The notes: generated by a model from the sequence alone, not told the origin. Shown: positions 35,490 to 44,376, counted from the first letter of the stretch. The stretch is DNA of 64,000 nucleotides from Natronomonas halophila (GCF_013391085.1 NZ_CP058334.1:744001-808000), one strand, 5' to 3'. Program-made: numbers and translations.

Positions 35490-36059
35490 TCAGCCCAGCA
35501 GGAAATTCGCGGCGACGGCACAGCAGACGCCCGCCAAGATCGCGAAGGCACCGAGGATGAAGTTGATGCCGTCGGCGGCGAACAGCGCGCCGATAGCGAG
35601 GAGAAGTGCAACGGCGCCAAGGACGCCGACGGGCAGGGCGCGCATCGCCGGCGAGACGCCCGTTTCTTCGGTTTGCTGCGGTTTCGAAAGGTCGGGATCG
35701 ACTTCGACCGGCTCCTTTTCGGGGGTGCGGTCGAACCGGACGTCGGTGTAGTGGGTCTCCCGTCCGTGGCCGGTGACGACTTTCAGTTTGCCGCGGACGA
35801 TATCCGAGGGCCACTCCGTCGGGTCGCGGGCCTTGACCTCGATGTGGCGCGTCTCGTCGGATTCGAGGTAGTGGTTCGTGGCCTCGATGCGCGCTATTTC
35901 CGAGAGACGGTCGTCGAGATGGACGTGAACGTGGGCCGGCTCGCCGTGGTTCGTCAACGCGATGGCGAAGGGGCCGTTCGCCTCGAAGGTGGTCTGCGCT
36001 TCGAGCGTATGCAGCCCCGTCCGGTTGACATCGACGCCGAGCGTTTCGGTCACGGCCAA
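35490..36059 (-). CDS. Haloarchaeal membrane-anchored beta-domain protein
   Basis: 189 aa. An N-terminal beta-sandwich-like region (residues 1-115, e.g. FAIALTNHGEPAHVHVHLDD) precedes two hydrophobic helices at the C-terminus (ALPVGVLGAVALLLAIGALF and NFILGAFAILAGVCCAVAAN). There is no signal peptide, so the soluble domain is probably held at the inner face. A conserved haloarchaeal family (DUF7524-like) of unknown function. Its stop directly abuts the DR2241 gene stop. Confidence 0.65.
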   Translation of the reverse strand: MAVTETLGVDVNRTGLHTLEAQTTFEANGPFAIALTNHGEPAHVHVHLDDRLSEIARIEATNHYLESDETRHIEVKARDPTEWPSDIVRGKLKVVTGHGRETHYTDVRFDRTPEKEPVEVDPDLSKPQQTEETGVSPAMRALPVGVLGAVALLLAIGALFAADGINFILGAFAILAGVCCAVAANFLLG

Positions 36060-36134
36060 CGACTCGCGGGGTGGCCTAAAAAAGGCTGCTGCTAGACGGG
36101 CTTGCGGCGGGTATCGGAGGTAGCCCCGTCGACG

Positions 36135-36329
36135 TCAGGCTGCCGCTTCCTCGCGCATGTCCGGCGGCAGGAGGTTCGGGATGCCGTCCTCGATGGGGTA
36201 TTCCTCGCCGCAGTCGGTACAGACCAGCCGCCCCTCCAGAATCTCGTCGTCGTCCTCGCGGATGACCTCCAGTTCGAGGTCGCTTTTGTCGAGCGGACAG
36301 CACAGGATATCCATGAGCGACTCCTTCAT
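36135..36329 (-). CDS. Trm112-like zinc protein
   Basis: 64 aa, start MKESLMDILCCPLDKSDLEL. CCPLD and LVCTDCGEEYPIEDGIPNLL give the Trm112 zinc-binding core. Trm112 activates several class I methyltransferases that modify tRNA, rRNA and release factor. No methyltransferase gene is adjacent. The shorter start is preferred by family alignment. Confidence 0.85.
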   Translation of the reverse strand: MKESLMDILCCPLDKSDLELEVIREDDDEILEGRLVCTDCGEEYPIEDGIPNLLPPDMREEAAA

Positions 36330-36416
36330 GTAGCAGTCTCCGGCGGGCCGGGCCAAAAGTATGGCGGGTCACGCCGCTTCGGGGGAGTTTTGCCGACCGG
36401 CGACGAAGGCGGGGGT

Positions 36417-36833
36417 GTGACCGGCGGTACCTACACCCTGCTCGTCGAGGTGCCCGAAGCGACGACCATCAGCGTCGGCGCCCTCGGCGACCAGCAGTTT
36501 CCCGCAGGCTGGTACGCATACACCGGCAGCGCGCTCGGAACGGGCGGCTTCGGCCGCGTGGACCGCCACTACGAACTCGCCGCTGGCGACCGGGAGACCC
36601 GCCACTGGCATATCGACTACCTGCTGGGCCATCCCGAGAGCCGGATTCGCGGCGACGTGCGAACGCCCGATTCGGACATCGAGTGTGCCGTCGCCAGCGG
36701 GCTCCCTGAAGGGCCAGTCGACGGCTTCGGCGCCTCCGATTGCGATTGTGAAAGCCACCTCGCCTACGCCGAGACGGGCGCCGAACTGCAAACGGCCGTC
36801 GCCGACGCGCACCGACAGGCCCGGTCGGAGTAA
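36417..36833 (+). CDS. DUF123 GIY-YIG-like nuclease domain protein
   Basis: 138 aa, GTG start VTGGTYTLLVEVPEATT. The sequence GWYAYTGSALGTGGFGRVDRH is the GIY-YIG-like signature of this family, followed by RHWHIDYLLGH. C-terminal DCDCESHLAYAE contributes Cys that could hold a metal. Related domains are fused to endonuclease III in some archaea. It probably cuts or recognises DNA, but the target is unknown. Confidence 0.8.
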   Translation: MTGGTYTLLVEVPEATTISVGALGDQQFPAGWYAYTGSALGTGGFGRVDRHYELAAGDRETRHWHIDYLLGHPESRIRGDVRTPDSDIECAVASGLPEGPVDGFGASDCDCESHLAYAETGAELQTAVADAHRQARSE

Positions 36834-36860
36834 GCGACACGCTCACGTCTCAAGCCGAAA

Positions 36861-37754
36861 TCAGGCGCGCGCAGTCGACGTGATATAAATGCCGAACAGC
36901 ACGACGGCACCGCCGGCGACGGTCGGCAGGCCCGGGACTTCCGCGAGTAACAGCACACCGAGCAGCGTCGCACCGACGGGTTCGCCCAGAAGGGAGACGC
37001 TGACGACAGATGATTCGACGTGTTCGAGCGCCCAGTTGATGACCGTGTGGCCGAAAATCCCCGGCCCGACGGCCATCCCGAGGAAGATGAGCCACTCGCG
37101 GGTCGGATAGCCCGTCAACTGGAGGTCCTGCACCAGCGCGACGACGAACAGCGTGAGCGCGCACGCGGAGTAGACCACCATGACGTAGGGGACGAGGGCG
37201 ATCCGCTGCCGGAGCGACCGCCCGACGAGGACGTAGATAGCTGCCATGAACGCGCCGAGGACGGCCAAAGCGTTGCCGAACAGCGGGCGGGTTCCGGCGA
37301 CGGCCGCCCCGGAAACGAACTCGCTTGCCGACATCGCCACGATACCGACGATGGCGATGGCGATGCCGACGGCCTTCCGGGCGCCGATACGCTCGCTCAA
37401 AAGCAGCGCGGCGCCCAGCGCGACGAAGACGGGCTGGGACTGGACCAGCGTGACGCTGGCGGCGACGCTGGTCCATTCGAGGCTCTCGAAGTACGCCGAG
37501 AAGTGGACCGCAAGCGCCGCACCTGTCAGTCCCGCAATCAGCAGGTCGCGCAATCCGAAGGCGTCGAACTCCCCCCGGTATCGAGTGAAGACCAGCGGCG
37601 CGATGAGTAGCGTCGTCAACAGCACCCGATAGAACGCCAAGACGACGGCGTCGGCCGCGCTCCAGCGGGCGAGAATCGCGCTCGTCGAGACGGCGACGAT
37701 GGCGACCGCCAGCGCGGCAAGCGGCGGCGTCCGGGCTTCGAGACGGGCCAGCAC
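36861..37754 (-). CDS. EamA/DMT-family transporter
   Basis: About 297 aa with ten transmembrane helices in two EamA halves. The first starts AALAVAIVAVSTSAILARWS and the second GNALAVLGAFMAAIYVLVGR, ending EPVGATLLGVLLLAEVPG. The GTG at 37754 is chosen over a TTG at 37781. Likely exports a metabolite or amino acid. It is divergent from a second EamA gene, with about 100 bp between starts that could hold a shared control region. Confidence 0.8.
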   Translation of the reverse strand: MLARLEARTPPLAALAVAIVAVSTSAILARWSAADAVVLAFYRVLLTTLLIAPLVFTRYRGEFDAFGLRDLLIAGLTGAALAVHFSAYFESLEWTSVAASVTLVQSQPVFVALGAALLLSERIGARKAVGIAIAIVGIVAMSASEFVSGAAVAGTRPLFGNALAVLGAFMAAIYVLVGRSLRQRIALVPYVMVVYSACALTLFVVALVQDLQLTGYPTREWLIFLGMAVGPGIFGHTVINWALEHVESSVVSVSLLGEPVGATLLGVLLLAEVPGLPTVAGGAVVLFGIYITSTARA

Positions 37755-37852
37755 ACACGGACGAAACAGGGGCGGTGACAAGTCGGTTCCGCAACCGGCC
37801 GCGCCCGCGGGCGATTCACAATCGCTTTCCCCGCCCGGGCGGTGCCTCCCAC

Positions 37853-38713
37853 ATGAATGATGCCCGCGTCGGCGCGCTGTTCGTGCTCTGTTCAGCCGTG
37901 GGCTTCGGTACGCTCGGCATCTTCGGCACCGTCGCCGGCGACATCGGCCTCTCGATTCCGACGGTCCTCTTCTTCCGCTTTTTGCTGGCGACGGTGCTGG
38001 TGTGGGCTCTCCTCGGCGTTCGCGGCCGCCTGAAACTCCTCCGGGGGCGCGACCTGCTCGCGGGCGTCGCTCTCGGTGCCTTCGGCTACGCCGCCATGTC
38101 CGGGCTCTACTTCCTCGGCCTCGAATTCATGACCGCCGGTATGGTCGGAATCATCCTCTATACCTACCCCGTCTTCGTCCTCGTGCTCGCGGCGGCCTTC
38201 CTGAACGAACCCGTCGGCCGCCGAAGCATCGCGGCGCTGGCGGTCACCCTCTCGGGCATCGCCCTCATCACCGGCGCGGACCCCGCGGCCGCTGACCTCC
38301 GCGGCGTCGGCATCGTTCTGCTGGCGGCACTGGTCTACGCCAGTTACATCACCGCCAGCCGAACCACACTGGAGGACGTGGCCGCGCCGATTCTGACCGC
38401 CCACGTCATGCCCGCCGCTGCGATTACGTTCCTCGTTATCGGCCTCGGCACCGACTCGCTTGCGATACCCTCCGGTACCGTCGCGTGGGGAACCATCCTC
38501 GCTATCGCCGTCTTCGCCACTGCCGTCCCGATTTTCACCTTCTTCGCCGGCCTCTCGCGTATCGGCGCCGGCCCGGCAGCGATTCTCAGCACCGTCGAGC
38601 CCGTCATCACCGTCGCGCTGGGCGCGCTCTTCCTCGCCGAACCCGTTTCTGCTGTCGTGGTCGGCGGTGGGTCACTCGTGCTACTCGGCGTCCTGCTCGT
38701 ACCGCGACGGTAG
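37853..38713 (+). CDS. EamA/DMT-family transporter
   Basis: 286 aa, ten transmembrane helices. Half 1 is GALFVLCSAVGFGTLGIFGT and half 2 VGIVLLAALVYASYITASRT. It ends STVEPVITVALGALFLAEPV, the canonical DMT motif. The ATG at 37853 is the first in a hydrophobic context. It is not a recent duplicate of the neighbour: sequence similarity is limited to family motifs. Confidence 0.85.
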   Translation: MNDARVGALFVLCSAVGFGTLGIFGTVAGDIGLSIPTVLFFRFLLATVLVWALLGVRGRLKLLRGRDLLAGVALGAFGYAAMSGLYFLGLEFMTAGMVGIILYTYPVFVLVLAAAFLNEPVGRRSIAALAVTLSGIALITGADPAAADLRGVGIVLLAALVYASYITASRTTLEDVAAPILTAHVMPAAAITFLVIGLGTDSLAIPSGTVAWGTILAIAVFATAVPIFTFFAGLSRIGAGPAAILSTVEPVITVALGALFLAEPVSAVVVGGGSLVLLGVLLVPRR

Positions 38714-38792
38714 GCGGGACTCGAGTCTCCGGCTAAAGCCACCGCCCGTAGACGGCACCAACTTATAACGGGGTGCCGGCGAACCCGAAGGC

Positions 38793-39686
38793 ATGCTCGA
38801 CGACACGGTCTGTATCGTCTGCGGTGGCGGCGGCGGCATCGGCGAGGAAACGGCAGCGGCGTTAGCCGACGAAGGCGCGAGGGTCGTCGTCAACGACCTC
38901 GGGGTCGACGTCTCCGGCGAAGGCTCCGACGAACAACCAGCCCAAGAGACGGTCGATAGAATCGAGCAGGCCGGCGGCGAGGCGATGGCTCACTTCGGCG
39001 ACGTGACCGACCTCGACTATACGGAACGACTCATCGCCGACACCGTCGACGAATACGGCGCCGTCCACGCGGTGGTCAACTTCGCGGGCATCCTCCGTGA
39101 CGGCATGCTGTTCAAGATGGACGAAGACCAGTGGGACAGCGTCATCGACGTCCACCTCAAGGGCCATTTTTCCCCGCTCCGCAACGCCGCCGCTCACTGG
39201 CGAAAGCGCTACAAGGAGTCGGACGGCTTCGAGCGTGAGCGCTCGTTCATCTGTGTCTCCAGCGGCGTCTCGGTCGGCAACATCGGACAGGCCAACTACT
39301 CGGCGGCGAAGGCGGGCATCCTCGGATTGATGCGAACCGCCGCCCTCGAACTCGACCAGTACGACGTCCGCGTCAACGCCATGTGGCCAACGGCACTGAC
39401 CCGGATGACCGAGGACCTGCCCGGCATGGCCGGCGTCGACGAGGGGGATATGGGCCCGCAGCACACGACGGGTGTACCCGTCTTCCTCGCCAGCGGCGAG
39501 GCCGAAGGAATCACCGGTTGTACCCTCGCCGTCGCGGGCGACAGCGTCTCCATCGTTTCGGACCCCGAACGCGAGCGGAGTCTCTCGACGGATTCGGAAG
39601 AGGGCTGGTCCGGAGACGAACTCGCCGACCGATGGGAAGAACTCACCGACGGTTACGAGACGCGGCGGTTGAACAGCGGCTATTAA
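38793..39686 (+). CDS. Short-chain dehydrogenase/reductase
   Basis: 297-aa NAD(P)-dependent oxidoreductase. The cofactor loop is CGGGGGIGEETAAAL. NFAGILRDGMLFKM, VSSGVSVGNIGQANYSAAKA and the YxxxK catalytic pair are present. Sequence type and the C-terminal extension (about 40 residues) resemble the 3-hydroxyacyl/MFE-type SDRs that act on acyl-CoA. The substrate is not certain. Confidence 0.85.
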   Translation: MLDDTVCIVCGGGGGIGEETAAALADEGARVVVNDLGVDVSGEGSDEQPAQETVDRIEQAGGEAMAHFGDVTDLDYTERLIADTVDEYGAVHAVVNFAGILRDGMLFKMDEDQWDSVIDVHLKGHFSPLRNAAAHWRKRYKESDGFERERSFICVSSGVSVGNIGQANYSAAKAGILGLMRTAALELDQYDVRVNAMWPTALTRMTEDLPGMAGVDEGDMGPQHTTGVPVFLASGEAEGITGCTLAVAGDSVSIVSDPERERSLSTDSEEGWSGDELADRWEELTDGYETRRLNSGY

Positions 39687-39692
39687 AAGGCC

Positions 39693-39845
39693 TCAGGCCA
39701 GCAGGAACGGGATGCCGAAAATCACGAGGAGGCCGATGACGGCGACGACCGCGCCGATGGCGACATCGCGGCCCGAGTAGTCGCTCTGCGGTGCGGTGGT
39801 GCGTCCCTCTTCGGCCTCGTCTACGTGGTCGTCGTGGTCAGTCAT
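39693..39845 (-). CDS. Small single-helix membrane protein, 50 aa
   Basis: Starts MTDHDDHVDEAEEGRTTAPQ, an acidic polar head. One hydrophobic helix (AIGAVVAVIGLLVIFGIPFL) ends the protein at LLA. Similar short haloarchaeal proteins share the TTAPQ-helix pattern. It lies between the SDR gene (convergent, 7 bp) and the creatininase gene (divergent). The function is unknown. Confidence 0.65.
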   Translation of the reverse strand: MTDHDDHVDEAEEGRTTAPQSDYSGRDVAIGAVVAVIGLLVIFGIPFLLA

Positions 39846-39953
39846 ACGCGGTTCTGCGGCGGGCGGCTACTTTGTCCTATCGTTCCCGACTCGGCCGCCA
39901 AACAAGCGCAGCGTCGGGCGGGATTCTTTGTGGAGCCAGTCCATAGCGGAGAT

Positions 39954-40748
39954 ATGTATCTCGCAGACGCCGCCTGGCCCGAGGCCGGCGAGCAACTCGA
40001 CGACGAGTCGTTGGCAATCGTCCCCGTCGGTTCGACCGAACAGCACGGCCCGCATCTCCCGCTCGCGACCGACCACATCATCGCCCAGGGGCTGGCCCGC
40101 GAGGCCGCAAGCAGGGCGGACGTGGTCTGTACGCCCACCGTCAAAATCGGCGTGAGCCCCCACCACCAGCAGTTCCCGGGGACGCTGTCGGTCGACCCGC
40201 CGGCCTTTCGCGACTACATGGAATCGCTCGTCGAGAGCCTCGCCTATCAGGGCCTGAACCGCGTGGTCTTCGTCAACGCCCACGGCGGCAACGTCGACCA
40301 CCTCCGGGAGGTCGGCCGCCGCGTCCGCGAGGACCGGACCGCCTACGCCATCGAGTGGATGTGGGACGAGTCCATCCCCGATCTCGTCGACGACCTGTTC
40401 GACCACAACGGCCCCCACGGCGGCCCCAAGGAGACGGCGATGGTGATGCATCTGGCCGAACGCTTAGTCCACGAGGACCGACTGGCCGAAGCCCGCGACG
40501 GCGGCGTGCTGGATTTCGACCCGCACACGACCGGCCGCCAGTTCGGCGCCCGGACGTTCTACGACGCTATCGACAACAGCGACAACGGCGTCTTCGGCGA
40601 CCAGACCGACGCGACACCTGAAAAGGGCGAAGAACTGTTCGAGGCCGCGACCGAGCAACTCGTCCGACTCTGTGAGTGGCTCGACGACCAGCCCTTCGAG
40701 AGCCTGATGCCGAAAGACCGGGTCGACGTCGACAACCGAGACCGATAA
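39954..40748 (+). CDS. Creatininase-family amidohydrolase
   Basis: 264 aa. Metal ligands are visible in STEQHGPHLPLATDH, VNAHGGNVDHLREV and NGPHGGPKETAMV. The family includes creatinine amidohydrolase and the archaeal riboflavin/F420 formamide hydrolase ArfB. The sequence alone does not decide. The start MYLADAAWPEAGEQL is chosen for its family-like N-terminus. It converges on pdaD. Confidence 0.8.
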   Translation: MYLADAAWPEAGEQLDDESLAIVPVGSTEQHGPHLPLATDHIIAQGLAREAASRADVVCTPTVKIGVSPHHQQFPGTLSVDPPAFRDYMESLVESLAYQGLNRVVFVNAHGGNVDHLREVGRRVREDRTAYAIEWMWDESIPDLVDDLFDHNGPHGGPKETAMVMHLAERLVHEDRLAEARDGGVLDFDPHTTGRQFGARTFYDAIDNSDNGVFGDQTDATPEKGEELFEAATEQLVRLCEWLDDQPFESLMPKDRVDVDNRDR

Positions 40749-40751
40749 CCG

Positions 40752-41219
40752 CTACTCCAGCGACAGCGGCCGGTAGACGGCGGCGGTGACGACCGACGTG
40801 ACCTCCTCGGTCGTCGCCTCGACGATTTTGGTGCGTGGTTCGCCCGTCCAGTTCCACTCGCGAGTCTCGCGGGCGTCTTCGAGGTTCCGCAGCAACTCGT
40901 GTTCGCACTCCTCTCGCGTCCCGCAGGAATGCTCCATGAAGACGCCGCCTTCCTCAGCAGTCATCCAGCCGAGACCGGCGGCGATTTTCTCGCCAGGTTC
41001 GGTGCCCGTCTTTTCGGCCGTGACGACGGCGACGACCTCACCGACGCCCCAGCGCCCGGGTTCCAGTGCGCCGCGTTCGACGACGGACGCGCCCTCGGGG
41101 ATGACCGACGAGAGGGAAACGAGATTGTAGTTGTGGATGTTGGCTTCGCTGAGGGCCCGGTCGAACGACCCGAGGGAGGTCCGGCCCTCGCCGACGCCCC
41201 AGACGAGATCGATTTCCAT
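40752..41219 (-). CDS. pdaD: Pyruvoyl-dependent arginine decarboxylase
   Basis: 155 aa. Makes agmatine from arginine, feeding archaeal polyamine or agmatidine synthesis. It self-cleaves at Ser37-Ser38 in NLVSLSSVIPEGA, which creates the pyruvoyl group. GVFMEHSCGTREECEHEL and WNWTGEPRTKIVEA are conserved downstream. Length and context are normal for archaeal PdaD. Confidence 0.92.
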   Translation of the reverse strand: MEIDLVWGVGEGRTSLGSFDRALSEANIHNYNLVSLSSVIPEGASVVERGALEPGRWGVGEVVAVVTAEKTGTEPGEKIAAGLGWMTAEEGGVFMEHSCGTREECEHELLRNLEDARETREWNWTGEPRTKIVEATTEEVTSVVTAAVYRPLSLE

Positions 41220-41308
41220 CGTGGTGGCCTACCCGATTGCCGGATAAGTCACTTACGAGAGCGGCCTCGGAGGACGAAAGCGACGCCCTCGATGTGGGAG
41301 CGTCGCCG

Positions 41309-42193
41309 TCAGTTCTCGGGCGGTTCGTCGGCCGGTCGGACGGCCTCGCCGTCCTCCCAGACGTAGAAGCCCTCGCCCGATTTCTTGCCGAGGTTGCCGG
41401 CGCGGACCTTCTTACGGAGCGTCTGCGGTGGTCGGAAGCGTTCGCCCAACTCCTCGCGGAGATATTCGGCGATATCGAGGCGAACGTCCAGCCCGACGAG
41501 GTCGGTGAGTTTCAGCGGCCCCATCGGGTGGCTGTAGCCTTCCTCCATCGCGGTATCGATGTCCTCGACGCTGGCGACGCCGCTTTCGACCATCCGGATG
41601 GCTTCGAGGCCGAGCGCGACGCCGAGACGGGAGGACGCGAATCCGGCGCTGTCCCGAACGACGACGGCCTCCTTGTCGAGGCCCTCGACGTACTCGATGG
41701 CGGTATCCTCGACGGCCGCGCTCGTCTGTTCGGCGATGACGACCTCGACGAGGTCCATGATGTGCGGCGGATTGAAGAAGTGGAGGCCGACCGCTCGTTC
41801 GGGATGGTCCAGCGCGCTGGCGAGTTCGGTGACCGACAGCGAGGAGGTGTTCGACCCGATAATGGCGTCCTCGGGGGCGGCCGCCTCCACGTCGGTGAAG
41901 ACGTTCTTCTTGAGGTCCATGTCCTCGGGGACGGCCTCGACGACGAGGTCCGCATCCGAGACGGCATCCGCGAGGTCCGGGCCGGCCTCGATACGGTCCA
42001 AGGCGGCGTCCCGTTCCTCTTCGGTGACTTTGCCGCGCTCGACGCCGCCGCCGAGGTTCTCCGCGATGGACTCGATGCCAGATTCGATGCGGTCCTCGTC
42101 GACGTCGTTCAGTCGGACGTCGTGGCCGGCCATCGCCGAAACCTGCGCGATGCCGTGGCCCATACTACCAGCGCCGATGACGGTTATCTGCAT
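41309..42193 (-). CDS. 3-hydroxyacyl-CoA dehydrogenase
   Basis: 294 aa. It oxidises 3-hydroxyacyl-CoA in fatty-acid breakdown. The Rossmann start is MQITVIGAGSMGHGIAQVSA. LHFFNPPHIMDLVEVV carries the catalytic His and VVRDSAGFASSRLGVALGLE follows. The C-terminal dimer domain includes EGYSHPMGPLKLTDLVGLDV. Many haloarchaeal paralogs exist. The start at 42193 is set by the Rossmann motif. Confidence 0.9.
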   Translation of the reverse strand: MQITVIGAGSMGHGIAQVSAMAGHDVRLNDVDEDRIESGIESIAENLGGGVERGKVTEEERDAALDRIEAGPDLADAVSDADLVVEAVPEDMDLKKNVFTDVEAAAPEDAIIGSNTSSLSVTELASALDHPERAVGLHFFNPPHIMDLVEVVIAEQTSAAVEDTAIEYVEGLDKEAVVVRDSAGFASSRLGVALGLEAIRMVESGVASVEDIDTAMEEGYSHPMGPLKLTDLVGLDVRLDIAEYLREELGERFRPPQTLRKKVRAGNLGKKSGEGFYVWEDGEAVRPADEPPEN

Positions 42194-42249
42194 ACTAGAG
42201 TGGGCGGCCGCCATTACCGAGAAAGTTCGCTTCTCGGATGCGGTCTGAA

Positions 42250-42257
42250 AGTATATG
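42250..42257 (+). promoter_or_regulatory. TATA element of the alpha-hydroxy acid oxidase gene
   Basis: AGTATATG, centred about 28 nt before the ATG at 42282. That predicts a leaderless transcript and decides against the in-frame ATG at 42255. Confidence 0.4.
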
Positions 42258-42281
42258 CCACACCCGGACATGAGACGGCAC

Positions 42282-43475
42282 ATGAGCGAGTCCAACCGCG
42301 GGTCGGACCGACAGGTCGAGATATTCATGGAGGGGATGGCCGACATCACGCCGGACGTCCCCCCCTCCTTCGAGGAACTGGAGGAAGCCGCTCTCGAAGT
42401 GATGGACGAGAAGGCCTACGGCTACGTCGCGGGGGGTGCCGGCGGCGAGCGGACCATCAGCCACAACCGCGACGCGTTCTCGGAGTGGCGCCTGTGGCCC
42501 CGGATGCTCCGGGACTTCTCCGAGCGTGACCTCTCCGTCGAACTGTTCGGTACCGAGTTCTCGGTGCCCGTCCTGCTTGCGCCCATCGGCGTCCAGTCCA
42601 TCATCCACGAGGAGGGCGAACTCGGTACGGCACGGGCGGCATCGAACCTCGACGTTCCGCTCGTGGCCTCCTCGGCCGCCTCCCACACCATGGAGGACAT
42701 GGCCGACGAATTGGGCGATACCCCGGGCTGGTTCCAGCTTTACTGGTCCTCGAACGACGACGTCGCCAAGAGCTTCGTCCGCCGGGCCGAGGAGGCGGGC
42801 TACGAGGCGCTGGTCGTCACGCTGGATAACAACATCCTCGGATGGCGCGAACGCGACATCAGCGACGCCTACCTCCCCTTCCTCGACGGCGAGGGTGTGG
42901 CCAACTACTTCGCCGACGGAGCGTTCCGCGACCTGTGTGACGCGCCGCCCGAGGAAAACGAACTGCCCGCCATCCGCACATTCATCGATATCTTCGGCGA
43001 CGCCTCGCTCACCTTCGACGACCTCGAATGGCTCTGTGAGTTCGCCGATATCCCGGTCGTCGTCAAGGGCGTCCTCCACCCCCAGGACGCCGTCGAATGC
43101 GTCGACCGCGGCGCCGAGGGCGTCATCGTCTCGAACCACGGCGGCCGACAGGTCGACAACGCCGTGCCGGCCATCGACGCCCTGCCGCACGTCATCGAGG
43201 CGCTGGACGGCGAGGACGTGCCGGTCCTCTTCGATTCGGGTATCCGCCGCGGCGCCGACGCGCTCATCGCCTTGGCGCTCGGCGCCGACGCCGTCCAACT
43301 GGGGCGCCCCTACGCCTACGGCCTCGCTATCGACGGTCAGGACGGCGTCGAAGCCGTCGTCAAGAACTTCCTTGCCGACCTCGACCTCACGCTGGGCCTC
43401 ATCGGCTACGACGACGTGAGCGACGTCGACCGCGAGGCGGTCATCCGCGCGGCCGAGTTGCAGGACGGGCCGTAG
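42282..43475 (+). CDS. FMN-dependent alpha-hydroxy acid oxidase/dehydrogenase
   Basis: 397 aa, TIM-barrel flavoenzyme of the lactate/glycolate oxidase type. Visible motifs are YGYVAGGAGGERTISHN, LLAPIGVQSIIHEEGEL, VVVKGVLHPQDAVECVDRGA, VSNHGGRQVDNA (catalytic His), FDSGIRRGADALIALALGA and GRPYAYGLA. Similarity to lactate 2-monooxygenase-like proteins is strongest by eye. The physiological substrate is not certain. Confidence 0.85.
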   Translation: MSESNRGSDRQVEIFMEGMADITPDVPPSFEELEEAALEVMDEKAYGYVAGGAGGERTISHNRDAFSEWRLWPRMLRDFSERDLSVELFGTEFSVPVLLAPIGVQSIIHEEGELGTARAASNLDVPLVASSAASHTMEDMADELGDTPGWFQLYWSSNDDVAKSFVRRAEEAGYEALVVTLDNNILGWRERDISDAYLPFLDGEGVANYFADGAFRDLCDAPPEENELPAIRTFIDIFGDASLTFDDLEWLCEFADIPVVVKGVLHPQDAVECVDRGAEGVIVSNHGGRQVDNAVPAIDALPHVIEALDGEDVPVLFDSGIRRGADALIALALGADAVQLGRPYAYGLAIDGQDGVEAVVKNFLADLDLTLGLIGYDDVSDVDREAVIRAAELQDGP

Positions 43476-43894
43476 GTTCGCGCGCGCTCGCTGAGATTCT
43501 CATAGACGGTGGACAGTCGGCAGAACCTGTTATTCGATAGATAAGACGTGCCGAACAGATTCGTCTGCCGATGGACAGTTCCGTCCACGAGAGTGGCGGA
43601 AATAACCGTGTTAGGACCTCACACCCCGGGGAAACTACTAATACGAACCCGCTTACACGCTGAAATAACTCGGAGCGATTCCCAATGACCACTCGCACTC
43701 GCATGCTCGTGTATGCCGCCGCTGCCAAGCGGTGCGTCACGGCTGCGAACGGGTGGTCCCTCGCTCCGTCCGCATCCGTGATTCGCGCCGCATAACCCGG
43801 TTCGGCGGCGCGGCGGGCTTTCTCCTGCCGACTACGAGGGAAAGCCCGTGCTGCGGGTGCGGACCCGCTTTCTGCGCCGTCGATACTCGGGAGC

Positions 43895-43964
43895 CGAGGG
43901 TCTCGCTGCGCTCCGTCCCTCGCTACTGAGGTCGAGGGTCTCGCTGCGCTCCGACCCTCGCTAC
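43895..43964. repeat. Tandem pair of 32-bp hairpin units
   Basis: Units 43895-43926 and 43933-43964 are identical but for one base, with a 38-bp period. Each can fold as GAGGG...CCCTC around a CTCGCTGCGCTCC loop. Confidence 0.7.
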
Positions 43965-44007
43965 CCCTCGCGCGAATCGCAGAGAGACATCCATCCCCGT
44001 TAGCAGC

Positions 44008-44053
44008 AGGTCCCGCCATCGTGCGGGGCGGGTTCGACTCCCGCCGGGGACCT
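44008..44053 (+). other. tRNA-like hairpin 1 (acceptor plus T-arm)
   Basis: A T-arm GCGGG-TTCGACT-CCCGC (44028-44044) is enclosed by AGGTCCC/GGGACCT with one bulge. There are no D or anticodon arms, so it is not a functional tRNA. The ATG of the next gene follows at once. Confidence 0.4.
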
Positions 44054-44317
44054 ATGCTCGCACAGACCTACCGAGCACGGCTGTCGGTCCGCGTCCCCCG
44101 GGGCGCGGCCGGCGACGTAGAGGGCGGCGTCCGCGACCTGCTCGCGGACGTCGACGGTGTCGAACACGTCGACGTCGAGGATTTGGAGGGCGTCCGCCCG
44201 GACGCGCTCGACCTCTACGTCGACGCTCGCGCGACGGTCGGCTTCGCCGACGCGACCGACGCACCCGAAGCCCGGCTGCAGGACGGCTTCGGCGTCCTCG
44301 AAGCGACCGTCGAGTGA
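44054..44317 (+). CDS. Uncharacterised small acidic protein, 87 aa
   Basis: Starts MLAQTYRARLSVRVPRGAAG. An alternating strand-helix pattern (VEGGVRDLLADVDGVEHVDV, then LDLYVDARATVGFADATD) resembles a ferredoxin-like fold. Haloarchaeal composition and an intact frame support coding. I do not recognise the family. It is bracketed by two tRNA-like hairpins (44008-44053 and 44329-44376). Confidence 0.55.
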   Translation: MLAQTYRARLSVRVPRGAAGDVEGGVRDLLADVDGVEHVDVEDLEGVRPDALDLYVDARATVGFADATDAPEARLQDGFGVLEATVE

Positions 44318-44328
44318 TGCCGTCGGAC

Positions 44329-44376
44329 GGTTCCGGGCCAGTCGGGGCCCTGCGGGTTCGACCCCCGCCGGAACCC
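44329..44376 (+). other. tRNA-like hairpin 2 (acceptor, short arm, T-arm)
   Basis: GGTTCCG (44329-44335) pairs perfectly with CGGAACC (44369-44375). Inside are a 5-bp GGGCC/GGCCC arm and the T-arm GCGGG-TTCGACC-CCCGC (44352-44368). It looks like a tRNA lacking D and anticodon arms. Confidence 0.45.

Larger units (their letters stand above)
43476..44053. other. 578-bp intergenic region with repeats and a tRNA-like hairpin
   Basis: No convincing gene. A 36-codon frame at 43685-43795 is weak. Positions 43895-43964 hold two copies of a 32-bp hairpin unit. Positions 44008-44053 hold a tRNA T-arm-like hairpin that runs directly into the next start codon. Confidence 0.55.

Noticed and set aside
43685-43795. 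36-codon frame starting MTTRTRMLVYAA
   Set aside because: Too short, no recognisable domain, no clear promoter.
43979-44053. Complete tRNA ending at 44052
   Set aside because: T-arm and acceptor-like pairing exist, but no D-arm, anticodon arm or matching 5' acceptor at the right distance.
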